From positions 868,001-932,000 of the forward strand of contig NZ_JAFV01000001.1 of NCBI RefSeq assembly GCF_000526315.1: a stretch of DNA of 64,000 nucleotides. Direction: 5' to 3'. A program made the translations under genes and the position numbers. The notes beneath the pieces were generated by a model. The model worked only from the letters and a program-made list of their open reading frames with translations, did no database searches and was not told the DNA's origin. The DNA is from Methylopila sp. 73B. Its GTDB lineage: Bacteria; Pseudomonadota; Alphaproteobacteria; Rhizobiales; Methylopilaceae. Of the stretch, positions 53,311 through 61,236 are shown piece by piece (position 1 is the first letter of the stretch; each line of letters opens with the position of its first letter).

Positions 53311-53948
53311 GCGAGGAGACCAAGCTGCGCGACAAGCTCTGCGCCTGCGGAGCCTCGCTGTTCCGCCGTGGCCTGACCTTCGGCTCCACCGGCAACCTCT
53401 CCGTGGCGCTGCCGGACGGGGGCTGGCTGATGACGCCGACCAACGCCTCGCTCGGCGATCTTGACCCGGCGCGGCTTTCCATGATCGACGCGGACGGCCG
53501 GCATATCGGCGGCGACAAGCCGACCAAGGAGGCCTTTCTCCATCGCGTCATGTACGGCAAGAGGGAGGAGGCGAAGGCGGTCGTGCATCTGCACTCCACG
53601 CATTCCGTCGCCGTGTCCTGCCTCGACGGGCTCGACTGCGCCAACTGCCTGCCGCCGATCACCGCCTACTACGTCATGCGCGTCGGCCGGCTGCCGCTGG
53701 TGCCGTACCACGCGCCGGGCGACGAGGCGCTGGCGGCGGACGTGGAGAAACTCGCGGGCGAGCACCACGCCGTCCTGCTCGCGAACCACGGCCCCGTGGT
53801 CGCCGGCACCAGCCTCGACGCGGCGATGTACGCGACCGAGGAGCTGGAGGAGACGGCCAAGCTCTATCTGCTTCTCCGCGGCCAGCGCATCCGCCCGCTC
53901 ACCTGCGAGCAGGTCGAAGAGCTCCGCGAGAAGCACGCGCTGTGGTGA
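53307..53948 (+). CDS. otnC: 3-oxo-tetronate 4-phosphate decarboxylase (class II aldolase family)
   Basis: A 213-residue class II aldolase/adducin-type enzyme. Zinc ligands appear in VVHLHSTHS and a later histidine in LLANHGPVV; GSTGNLSV and KPTKEAFLH are the phosphate- and acid-binding segments. Decarboxylates 3-oxo-tetronate 4-phosphate to dihydroxyacetone phosphate. GTG start overlapping otnK (GTGA). Confidence 0.93.
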   Translation: MSEETKLRDKLCACGASLFRRGLTFGSTGNLSVALPDGGWLMTPTNASLGDLDPARLSMIDADGRHIGGDKPTKEAFLHRVMYGKREEAKAVVHLHSTHSVAVSCLDGLDCANCLPPITAYYVMRVGRLPLVPYHAPGDEALAADVEKLAGEHHAVLLANHGPVVAGTSLDAAMYATEELEETAKLYLLLRGQRIRPLTCEQVEELREKHALW

Positions 53949-54016
53949 GAGCGGTCCGGTCATGCGGGCGCCTTTGCGAGGCCTGCTGACTCGAACACCG
54001 GGATACGGCGATGATC

Positions 54017-54043
54017 ACGCGCGCGTTAGACGAACGCGCGCGT
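54017..54043. repeat. Perfect 11-bp hairpin after otnC
   Basis: ACGCGCGCGTT-AGACG-AACGCGCGCGT, followed by TCTTC. It is placed where a terminator for the lacI-otnK-otnC operon would be expected, though the T tract is weak. The rest of the 53949-54191 gap is AT-richer and should carry the promoter of the next gene. Confidence 0.65.
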
Positions 54044-54191
54044 TCTTCACGTTCGCGTAGACCAATTGTTCCCGATCGCGTTTTCCCTAAGTCTAGTTTC
54101 AGCACAGACCGCAGGATTAACTTAAGCGCTTACTAAGAATGAGCGCCCCACGACGGTCTGCGCCTGCAACGACGAGAGGAGGGACGAACCC

Positions 54192-54542
54192 ATGAACATC
54201 CGGAAGACCACTGCCCTGACGGCCATCGCCTTCGGCGCGCTGACGCTGGCCGCGGCGCCTGCGTTCGCGGTGACGGTCACGAACGGCGCCGAGAAGGCCC
54301 ACAAAGTCACCGTCGATCTCGGAAACGACGAGCCGGTGACCGAGATCGCGCCGGGCAAGTCCGCGAAGCTCGCGTGCCCCGAGGGCTGCGAGCTGCGCGT
54401 CGACGCCCTGAGCTACGGCTATCCCGCGGCGTCCGGCGACAAGCTGACCATCGGCAAGGACGGAACGATGGCCTACGCCGGCCAGGAGGACGCCCAGGAA
54501 GCCCGCAACGAAACCGGGAAGGCGGGCAATAAGGCCCAGTAA
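54192..54542 (+). CDS. Small secreted protein of unknown function
   Basis: A 116-residue protein with a Sec signal peptide (MNIRKTTALTAIAFGALTLA, cleavage near AFA-VTV). The mature part is about 90 residues, beta-rich (VTVDLGNDEPV, KLTIGKDGTMAYAG), with two cysteines in LACPEGCEL likely forming a disulfide, and a polar Glu/Gln/Ala tail. I do not recognise the family. It is a single-gene unit with its own terminator; a GAGGAGGGA ribosome site lies just upstream. Confidence 0.8.
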   Translation: MNIRKTTALTAIAFGALTLAAAPAFAVTVTNGAEKAHKVTVDLGNDEPVTEIAPGKSAKLACPEGCELRVDALSYGYPAASGDKLTIGKDGTMAYAGQEDAQEARNETGKAGNKAQ

Positions 54543-54578
54543 GCCTGATCCGAGCTTCGATCTGCTACCCCAACCTCG

Positions 54579-54611
54579 ACGCCGACCGCTCTCAGCGGTC
54601 GGCGTTTTTTG
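54579..54611 (+). terminator. Rho-independent terminator after the small secreted protein
   Basis: ACGCCGACCGCT-CTC-AGCGGTCGGCGT, a 12-bp perfect stem (54579-54605), followed by six further T residues. Confidence 0.93.
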
Positions 54612-54634
54612 TTCGAGCGTCGCCGAGAACGGCC

Positions 54635-55855
54635 TCAGCCCAGCAAGTCCGCCAGCATCAGCGCCACCACCTTGGTCGCCTTGCGCAGGTCCTCCAGCAC
54701 GAGCTTCTCGTCCGCGCGGTGGCCGTTGGCCTCAAGCAGCGTGCGGGGGCCGGCGCCGTAGAGCACGGTCGGGATCCTGGCCGTGCTGTAGAGCCGGGCG
54801 TCGGTGTAGATCGGCACGCCGTTCGCCGGAATGTCCTCGCCGATGACTGTCTTCGCGTGCCGCTGCAGCAGCTCCACCAGCCGCTCGTGGCCGGGCTCCG
54901 GCGTCAGAGGCGTCGCGAGCAGGATGCGGCGCGTCTCCACCGTCACGCCCGGCAGATCCACCGCGGCGGCCTCGATCGCGGCGACGAGGTCGCGCTCGAC
55001 GGTCGCGGGCGTCTCGTCGGGGATCATCCGGCGGTCGATGCGGAAGCGCACCTCGTCCGGCACCACATTGGTGTTGATGCCGCCCTCGATCAGGCCGACC
55101 ACCAGCGTCGGGCTCTCGATGCCGGGCACGCTCGAGCGGGTCGCCGTGTAGCCCTCGCGCAGGGCGTAGATCGCCGTCAGCAGCCTGGTGGCGGCCTCCA
55201 GCGCGTCCACGCCCGTGTCGGGGCGGGCGGCGTGGGCGGAGCGGCCGCGCACGACCACTTCCAGGTGCAGGCAGCCGTTGTGGGCGATGACGACGTTGTA
55301 GGCGAAGCCCGCGCTCAGCGCGTAGTCCGGCTTCGACAGGCCCTGCTCGAGTATCCAGCCCGGGCCGACCGCGCCGCCGGTCTCCTCGTCGTAGGTCAGG
55401 TGCAGCTCGACCGCTCCCTTGAGCGGCGTCTTCTCCGCGATCAGCGCCTTCAGGGCGAAGGCGTAGGTCGCGAAGTCCGACTTCGAGACCGCGACGCCGC
55501 GGCCGTACATCACGCCGTCCCGGATCTCCGCGCCGTAGGGGTCGGTCGTCCAGCCGGCGCCGGGCGGCACTACGTCGCCATGGGCGTTGAGCGCGACGGT
55601 CGGGCCTTCGCCGAAGACGTAGCGGACGATGAGGTTGGTCGCGGTGATCATGCCGGCGGCCTCGACGACGGCCTGCGGCACAGCGTGGCGCTCGACCGTG
55701 AAGCCCAAGGCCTCGAGCTCGCGCGCGGCCATCTCCGCGTGCGGCGCGCAGTCGCCGGCGGGGTTGTCAGAGGGCGTCTTCACCATGGCTGCGAGGAACG
55801 CGACCTGCGCCTCGTGAAGGGCGTCGACGCGGGCGACGAGAGCGTCCTGAGACAT
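54635..55855 (-). CDS. M20 family peptidase/deacylase
   Basis: A 406-residue metallohydrolase. First metal site LNAHGDVVPPG, bridging-acid region GVMYGRGVAVSKSD, catalytic glutamates in LTYDEETGG and the dimerisation-domain GRSAHAARPDTG are present. I chose ATG 55853-55855 because GAGGAG lies six bases upstream; a GTG at 55891 that overlaps the regulator stop would add 12 residues. Transcribed with the RpiR regulator. Probably an N-acyl amino acid or dipeptide hydrolase; substrate unknown. Confidence 0.88.
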   Translation of the reverse strand: MSQDALVARVDALHEAQVAFLAAMVKTPSDNPAGDCAPHAEMAARELEALGFTVERHAVPQAVVEAAGMITATNLIVRYVFGEGPTVALNAHGDVVPPGAGWTTDPYGAEIRDGVMYGRGVAVSKSDFATYAFALKALIAEKTPLKGAVELHLTYDEETGGAVGPGWILEQGLSKPDYALSAGFAYNVVIAHNGCLHLEVVVRGRSAHAARPDTGVDALEAATRLLTAIYALREGYTATRSSVPGIESPTLVVGLIEGGINTNVVPDEVRFRIDRRMIPDETPATVERDLVAAIEAAAVDLPGVTVETRRILLATPLTPEPGHERLVELLQRHAKTVIGEDIPANGVPIYTDARLYSTARIPTVLYGAGPRTLLEANGHRADEKLVLEDLRKATKVVALMLADLLG

Positions 55856-55887
55856 GACGGGCTCCTCAGAGGGGACGGGGAGGGCGC

Positions 55888-56730
55888 TCACAGCTCCTCC
55901 AGCGACAGGTGCAGGTGTTCGATGCGGGCGAGCCGACGGCGGCCCTGCGCCTCGAGCCGGGCGATGACGGCCCCGGCGAGCGCGTGGCAGAGCGCGAGCA
56001 CGCCGACGTAGTTGTCGAGCGGGCCCTCGCTGCGCGTCGTGCAGCGGAAGGTCCAGGAGGCGAGGTCGTCGTCCGGTCCGACGCCGTGGTCAGCGATCAG
56101 CAGCACGCTGGCCCCGGCGTCGCGCGCGGCCCTGACGATAGGCCTGACCGCCGGCGTGCGGCGGCGCAGGCCGAACACGGCGACGACGTCGCCCGTCCCG
56201 ATCGAAGCGACCGTTTCGCCCAGCGTCTCGCCGGCGCCCGCGAGCAGGTGCACGTCGGGGCGAAACTGAATGAGCTGCCAGCGCAGATGCGCCGCGAAGG
56301 CGGCGCCGCTGCGGAAGCCCGCGATCCACATCCGCGGCGCGGCGGCCAGCGCCTCCGCCGCCGCGTTCAGCGCCGTCTCGTCCAGACGCTCGAAGGCGCC
56401 TCCGACATTGGCGAGGCTCGCGTCGCGGTGTCGTGCGGCGGGCGAGGGGGCGCCGGCCTCGTCGCGGGCGAGCAGGAACAGCGGCGAGCCCGCCTGCCGC
56501 TCCTCGCGGGCGATGCGGCGCATCTCTTCGTAGCCGTCGAGGCCGAGCCTGCGCGCGAGCCGCGTGACGGCGGCGTTGGAGACGCCCGCGACCTTCGCGA
56601 GTTCGCTCGCGGTGTAGGCCGCGATCTCGCCGGGGAACTCGTTCAGCACGTCCGCAAGCTTGCGCTCCGCCGGCGACAAATCGGCGTAGCGGTCGCGGAT
56701 CAGGGCTGCGAGGTGCGGGTGCGAGGTCAT
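55888..56730 (-). CDS. RpiR/MurR family transcriptional regulator
   Basis: A 280-residue regulator. N-terminal HTH of the RpiR type (LSPAERKLADVLNEFPGEIA, then ASELAKVAGVSNAAVTRLAR) and a SIS domain (about 120-255) with MWIAGFRSGAAFAAHL and DVVAVFGLRRRTP. SIS domains usually bind phosphosugars, but RpiR proteins beside amino acid transporters or deacylases are common too. Upstream of, and coupled to, the M20 gene; divergent from the GntR-ABC operon. Confidence 0.9.
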   Translation of the reverse strand: MTSHPHLAALIRDRYADLSPAERKLADVLNEFPGEIAAYTASELAKVAGVSNAAVTRLARRLGLDGYEEMRRIAREERQAGSPLFLLARDEAGAPSPAARHRDASLANVGGAFERLDETALNAAAEALAAAPRMWIAGFRSGAAFAAHLRWQLIQFRPDVHLLAGAGETLGETVASIGTGDVVAVFGLRRRTPAVRPIVRAARDAGASVLLIADHGVGPDDDLASWTFRCTTRSEGPLDNYVGVLALCHALAGAVIARLEAQGRRRLARIEHLHLSLEEL

Positions 56731-56989
56731 GGGAAATCGAGGATGCGCTGGCGAGAACCTGGCCCGTGCGAGCCGCGAAGATCCCGCTTAGCACCTGATC
56801 CTATGTTTGCAAAAGATAGAAAACTGAAAATGCATAATCAATCGGCGCCCGCCTGCGGATTGAACAGCGTTTCGCTCGCGGCTTAGGCGAACCGGGCGGT
56901 GGCGGGCGGGGGGGCGCCTCCGAAATGAGGCGTCCGGGAGTTGGCGCCGCAATTGCCTACAAGCTTGCATACAAGTTTTGTGAGCACCC
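56731..56989. promoter_or_regulatory. Divergent control region with GntR-type operators
   Basis: An AT-rich patch at 56800-56845 probably holds the RpiR promoter. Near the GntR start there are two adjacent operator-like sites: TTGCCTACAAG (56953-56963) and the palindrome CTTGCATACAAG (56964-56975). The latter fits the TTGnATACAA pattern of FadR-subfamily GntR regulators and lies 14 bases before the gene, consistent with autoregulation. Confidence 0.65.
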
Positions 56990-57748
56990 ATGCCGCCCAG
57001 CACCGACATCGAAGCTTCGGTCATCGACGCCATCCTCGCGGGGCGCATCCGCCCCGGCACGCGGCTTGGCGAGACCAAGCTCGCCGCGCTCTATGGGGTG
57101 TCGCGGACGCTGGTGCGCGAAGCGATGATGCGGCTCGAGACCCGCGGTGTGGTCGAGGTCAGCGCCCGCCGCGGCTGGTTCGTGGTGGAGCCCTCGGCGG
57201 CCGAGGCCGCGCACGCCTTCCACGCCCGCCGGGTGGTGGAGGCGGGAATGCTCCACACCGCAGGCCAGCTCGGCCCCGAAGCCCTGGCGTCGCTCCGCCG
57301 CCATGTGGAGGCGGAGCGCGCGGCGATCGGGCAGGGCGACGTCCACGCCCGCACCTGCCTGCTCGGCGACTTCCACATTCATCTGGCGGAGGCGATCGGA
57401 AACCCGGTTCTGGTCGCCATCCTGCGGGACCTGACCGCCCGCACGATCCTGATTTCGATGATGTACCAGTCGACCGACCGCGCCGTGGAATCGAGCCGCG
57501 AGCACGACGGCATCCTCGAGGCGCTGGAGGCCGGCGACAACGCCCGCGCCGTCGCGCTGATGGTCGCGCACATCGACCACGTCCAATCCGGCCTCGACCT
57601 CTCGACGCCGCAAGACCCGCTCGCGGGGCTCCGCGAGATCCTGTCGCCGGACGGCCCCCGCCGGCCTCCCTCCGCATGCCGCATCGAACGACTGACCGGC
57701 CGCCGCCGCGTCAGCCCCTTCCGCTCGCACACAGGACGACCGTCATGA
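56990..57748 (+). CDS. GntR family (FadR/FCD) transcriptional regulator
   Basis: A 252-residue regulator. Winged helix at about 5-70 (RIRPGTRLGETKLAALYGVS, VREAMMRLETRGVVEV) and an all-helical FCD ligand domain with metal-ligand pattern DFHIHLAEAIGN and later histidines (SREHDGI, HIDHV). The last ~35 residues are Arg/Pro-rich and poorly conserved. Its stop overlaps the binding protein start (ATGA), so it is the first gene of the transporter operon and probably its local regulator. Confidence 0.9.
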   Translation: MPPSTDIEASVIDAILAGRIRPGTRLGETKLAALYGVSRTLVREAMMRLETRGVVEVSARRGWFVVEPSAAEAAHAFHARRVVEAGMLHTAGQLGPEALASLRRHVEAERAAIGQGDVHARTCLLGDFHIHLAEAIGNPVLVAILRDLTARTILISMMYQSTDRAVESSREHDGILEALEAGDNARAVALMVAHIDHVQSGLDLSTPQDPLAGLREILSPDGPRRPPSACRIERLTGRRRVSPFRSHTGRPS

Positions 57749-58545
57749 TCCGCATCGCCTTCTCCCGCCGCCTCGCGCTGGCCGGCCTCGCCGCCGCAGC
57801 GCTCGGCTTCGGCGTCGTCCCGCAGGCCCGCGCCGACGCGCTCGCCGACATCACGGCTCGCGGCGCGATCCGCGTGGCCGTGCCGCAGGACTTCCCGCCC
57901 TTCGGCAGCGTCGGGATCGACATGACGCCGCAGGGCTACGACATCGACATGGCGACCCTGATCGCCGAGAAGCTCGGCGTGAAGGTGGAGCTGACGCCGG
58001 TCACCAGCGCGAACCGCATCCCCTACCTGCAGACCGGCAAGGTCGACCTCGTGATCTCGAGCCTGGGCAAGAACCCCGACCGCGAGAAGGTGATCGATTT
58101 TTCGACCGCCTACGCCCCGTTCTACAACGGCGTGTTCGCGCCCGCGGCTTTCGCGGCGACGAAGGTTGAGGACCTCGCCGGCAAGACGGTCGGCGTTACG
58201 CGCGGCGCGGTGGAGGACCTCGAGCTGACCAAGGTCGCGCCCGCGAGCGTCGACATCAAGCGTTACGAGGACAACAACGGCACGATCTCGGCCTTCCTGT
58301 CCGGCCAGGTGCAGGCGGTCGCGACCGGCAACGTGGTGGCGGCGGCGATCATCGCCCGCAACCCGCCGAAGCGCCCCGAGCTCAAGTTCCTCATCAAGAA
58401 CTCGCCCTGCTACATCGGCCTCAACAAGAACGAGACCGCCCTCAAGGACAAGCTTGACGCGATCATCGCCGCGGCCAAGGCCGACGGCTCGCTGAACGCG
58501 ATCGCCCAGAAGTGGCTGAAGACGGACCTACCGAAGGATCTTTGA
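57745..58545 (+). CDS. Polar amino acid ABC transporter substrate-binding protein
   Basis: A 266-residue SBP_bac_3 protein. Signal peptide at 1-29 (RRLALAGLAAAALGFGVV, cleavage after ARA). The mature part has IRVAVPQDFPPFG, GYDIDMATLIAEKLGVKVEL and NRIPYLQTGKVDLVISSLGKN, the classical amino acid-binding pattern including the arginine that binds the carboxylate. Coupled to the GntR gene; separated from the permease genes by a 160-bp repeat. Confidence 0.92.
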   Translation: MIRIAFSRRLALAGLAAAALGFGVVPQARADALADITARGAIRVAVPQDFPPFGSVGIDMTPQGYDIDMATLIAEKLGVKVELTPVTSANRIPYLQTGKVDLVISSLGKNPDREKVIDFSTAYAPFYNGVFAPAAFAATKVEDLAGKTVGVTRGAVEDLELTKVAPASVDIKRYEDNNGTISAFLSGQVQAVATGNVVAAAIIARNPPKRPELKFLIKNSPCYIGLNKNETALKDKLDAIIAAAKADGSLNAIAQKWLKTDLPKDL

Positions 58546-58587
58546 GGCCGAGGGCCGGCCGTTCCGGGCGGACCTCCCCGACCGCGC

Positions 58588-58747
58588 GCCCCCTCACCCC
58601 GAGGGCTGACGCCCTCCGACCCCTCCCCACTGGGGAGAGGTGACCAGATGGCGCCGCTGCGATCTTCCGGCGCTTCGTCGACAAGGCGCGGGTCTTCACC
58701 TCTCCCCGGCGGGGAGAGGTCGGCCCGCAGGGCCGGGTGAGGGGGCT
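58588..58747. repeat. Compound palindromic repeat between binding-protein and permease genes
   Basis: About 160 bp with outer arms GCCCCCTCACCC (58588-58599) and GGGTGAGGGGGC (58735-58746), and inner hairpins built from CCTCCCCACTGGGGAGAGG and CCTCTCCCCGGCGGGGAGAGG-like blocks (about 58621-58641 and 58698-58719). It differs from the cobN repeat. Inserted within the operon, it could alter mRNA stability between the binding protein and permease. No gene is visible in the 58546-58828 gap. Confidence 0.85.
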
Positions 58748-58828
58748 CCCCGCCCAAGCATCAGGCCGCCCAGCCGAGCATCCACCGCATGTCCCGCCAC
58801 GCCGAACGCGCTCCAGCGGAGGCCGCCG

Positions 58829-59500
58829 ATGACATACCGCTTCGACTACGCATGGCTTTTTGAGTACGCGCCTGTCCTTCTGAAGGGGATCGCGGTCACC
58901 GTGCAGCTCACGCTGGTCGGCGCGGTCCTCGGCGTCGCCCTCGGGATCGGCTGCGCCTGGGCGCGGGCGCTCGGGCCGAAATGGCTCCGCCCCATCGTCG
59001 GCGCCTATGTCGAGCTGATCCGCAACACGCCGTTCATGATCCAGCTGTTCTTCGTGTTCTTCGGCCTGCCGTCGCTGGGGCTCCAGATGTCGGAGCTGCA
59101 GGCGGCGAACCTCGCGATGATCGTGAATCTCGGGGCCTATGGCTGTGAGATCGTCCGCGCCGGCATCCAGGCCACCCCTCGCGGCCAGTTCGAGGCGGGC
59201 GCCAGCCTCGCCATGAGCCGGTTCGAGACCTTCCGCCACGTGGTGCTGATCCCCGCGCTGCAGCGGATCTGGCCGGCGCTGTCGTCCCAGATCGTGATCG
59301 TGATGCTGGGCTCCTCGGTCGTCTCCCAGATCGCGGCGCAGGACCTCACCTTCGCGGCCAACTTCATCCAGTCGCGGACCTTCCGCGCCTTCGAAACCTA
59401 CATCGTCGCGACCCTGGTCTATCTCGCGCTCGCCGTCCTGCTGCGGCAGGCGCTGGCGGGCGTGGGCTGGGCGCTGTTTCCCCGGAGGGCCGCCCGATGA
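58829..59500 (+). CDS. Polar amino acid ABC transporter permease 1
   Basis: A 223-residue inner-membrane permease of the HisM/GlnP class with five helices. ELIRNTPFMIQLFFVFFGLP near residue 63 and the EAA-type loop ATPRGQFEAGASLAMSRFET are family hallmarks. GGAGG lies just before the ATG. Overlaps the next permease gene by 4 bases. Confidence 0.92.
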   Translation: MTYRFDYAWLFEYAPVLLKGIAVTVQLTLVGAVLGVALGIGCAWARALGPKWLRPIVGAYVELIRNTPFMIQLFFVFFGLPSLGLQMSELQAANLAMIVNLGAYGCEIVRAGIQATPRGQFEAGASLAMSRFETFRHVVLIPALQRIWPALSSQIVIVMLGSSVVSQIAAQDLTFAANFIQSRTFRAFETYIVATLVYLALAVLLRQALAGVGWALFPRRAAR

Positions 59501-60156
59501 TGGAGTTCACCACCTGGGACATCCTGCGCAACCTGCTGCTCGCGGCGCGCTGGACCGTCCTGCTCTCGCTCGTCTCCTTCGTCGGCGGCGGGCTGGTCGG
59601 CCTCCTCATCCTGTTCCTGCGCATCGGCAAGTCGCGCTGGGGCCGGATCTTCGCCCGCGGCTACATCGAGATCTTCCAGGGCACGCCGCTGCTGATGCAG
59701 CTGTTCCTGGCGTTCTTCGGGCTCGCGCTGCTCGGCGTGAACGTGCCGGCGTGGCTCGCGGCCGGTCTCGCGCTGATCCTGTGGACCGCCTCCTTCCTCG
59801 CCGAGATCTGGCGCGGCTGCGTGGAGTCCATCGCCAAGGGCCAGTGGGAGGCCTCCTCCAGCCTTGGCATGGGGCGGCTGCAGCAGATGCGGCACGTGAT
59901 CCTGCCGCAGGCGCTGAAGGTGGCGGTGCCGCCGACCGTCGGCTTCTCCGTGCAGGTCGTGAAGGGCACCGCGCTGACCTCGATCATCGGCTTCGTCGAG
60001 CTGTCGAAGGCCGGCGCCGTGGTCACCAACGCCACCTTCCAGCCCTTCACCGTCTACGGCTTCGTCGCGTTGATCTACTTCGCATTGTGCTTCCCGCTCT
60101 CGCAATCCAGCCAGCTTCTGGAAAGGAAACTCAATGTCGCTCATCGAAATCACTGA
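59497..60156 (+). CDS. Polar amino acid ABC transporter permease 2
   Basis: A 219-residue partner permease: EIFQGTPLLMQLFLAFFG, the loop ESIAKGQWEASSSLGMGRLQ and GFSVQVVKGTALTSIIGFVEL are typical. Starts at ATGATG overlapping the first permease; its own end overlaps the ATPase gene by 23 bases. Confidence 0.92.
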   Translation: MMEFTTWDILRNLLLAARWTVLLSLVSFVGGGLVGLLILFLRIGKSRWGRIFARGYIEIFQGTPLLMQLFLAFFGLALLGVNVPAWLAAGLALILWTASFLAEIWRGCVESIAKGQWEASSSLGMGRLQQMRHVILPQALKVAVPPTVGFSVQVVKGTALTSIIGFVELSKAGAVVTNATFQPFTVYGFVALIYFALCFPLSQSSQLLERKLNVAHRNH

Positions 60157-60859
60157 GGTCCGCAAGCGGTTCGGCGACAACGAGGTCCTGAAGGGGATCA
60201 CCCTCGACGTCGAGCCCGGCGAGGTCATCGCCATCATCGGCAAGTCCGGCTCCGGCAAGTCGACGCTGCTCCGCTGCATCAACGGACTCGAGACGATCGA
60301 CGATGGCTCGATCCAGGTGGCGGGCGCGCAGCTGCTGCCGGAGGAGCTCCATCTCAAGGCGCTCAGGCTGAAGGTCGGCATGATCTTCCAGAGCTTCAAC
60401 CTGTTCCCGCACAAGACCGCGGGCCAGAACGTGATGCTCAGTCAGATGGTGGTGAAGAAGACGCCGAAGGCACAGGCGGAGGACATGGCGCGAAAGATGC
60501 TCGAGCGCGTGGGCCTCGCCCACAAGTTCGACGCCTACCCCGACGAGCTCTCCGGCGGCCAGCAGCAGCGCGTCGCCATCGCCCGCGCCCTCGCCATGCA
60601 GCCGATGGCGCTGCTCTGCGACGAGATCACCTCCGCGCTCGACCCCGAGCTCGTGCAGGAGGTGCTGGCGGTCGTGCGGGAGCTCGCGGCCGAAGGCATG
60701 ACGCTGCTGATGGTGACGCACGAGATGAAGTTCGCCCGTGACGTCTGCTCGCGGGTGGTCTTCATGCACCAGGGCCGCGTGCACGAGGTCGGGCCCCCGG
60801 ACGAGGTGTTCGGAAACCCGAAGACGCCGGAGCTGCGCCAGTTCGTCGGCATGCACTGA
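60134..60859 (+). CDS. Polar amino acid ABC transporter ATPase
   Basis: A 241-residue GlnQ/HisP-type ATPase. Walker [11 protein letters not shown]-loop [13 protein letters not shown], signature [16 protein letters not shown], Walker [13 protein letters not shown] and H-loop VTHEMKFA are intact. AAGGAAA precedes the ATG inside the permease gene. Last gene of the operon. Confidence 0.94.
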   Translation: MSLIEITEVRKRFGDNEVLKGITLDVEPGEVIAIIGKSGSGKSTLLRCINGLETIDDGSIQVAGAQLLPEELHLKALRLKVGMIFQSFNLFPHKTAGQNVMLSQMVVKKTPKAQAEDMARKMLERVGLAHKFDAYPDELSGGQQQRVAIARALAMQPMALLCDEITSALDPELVQEVLAVVRELAAEGMTLLMVTHEMKFARDVCSRVVFMHQGRVHEVGPPDEVFGNPKTPELRQFVGMH

Positions 60860-60870
60860 CGGGGCGGCTC

Positions 60871-60918
60871 GCCGGGTTGACGCCCCGGAGGCCCCAGCCC
60901 GCGTCGCGTCAACCCGGC
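60871..60918. repeat. 13-bp inverted repeat between convergent genes
   Basis: GCCGGGTTGACGC (60871-60883) pairs perfectly with GCGTCAACCCGGC (60906-60918) across 22 bases. Followed by CATCCCGG, so it is probably a member of the dispersed palindrome family and may end transcription from both sides. Confidence 0.8.
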
Positions 60919-60945
60919 GTCATCCCGGAGTGAACCTCGGCGGGC

Positions 60946-61230
60946 TCAGCCGCCGCTGATCGCGGTCAGGATGAAGACGTCGGCGCCGGGCGCGAGGGCT
61001 GCGTCCAGGCGGACCCGCCGGCCGTCCACGAACACATTGATGTGCTTGCGGATTTCAGGCCGCGAGTCGCAGATCCGGTCCCGCATCCCCGGCCACCGCG
61101 CCTCGAGCGCGTCGACGAGCTCCGCGACCGTCGCGGCCTCGACCTCCAGCCGCCGCTCGACCCCGGGAAACAGGGCGTCGAACAGCGCCGGCAGGCGGAC
61201 GCAGACCGGTCGGGGGAGGGCGTCCCGCAT
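60946..61230 (-). CDS. MoaD/ThiS family sulfur-carrier-like protein
   Basis: A 94-residue ubiquitin-fold protein ending in Gly-Gly (LTAISGG), the site of C-terminal activation in MoaD/ThiS proteins. Pattern ATVAELVDALEARWPGMRDR and VFVDGRRVR match the family. It is paired with the Asp-box propeller gene upstream (6-base gap) and not with molybdopterin or thiamin genes, so its cargo and partner are unknown. Confidence 0.85.
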   Translation of the reverse strand: MRDALPRPVCVRLPALFDALFPGVERRLEVEAATVAELVDALEARWPGMRDRICDSRPEIRKHINVFVDGRRVRLDAALAPGADVFILTAISGG

Positions 61231-61236
61231 CGCGAA

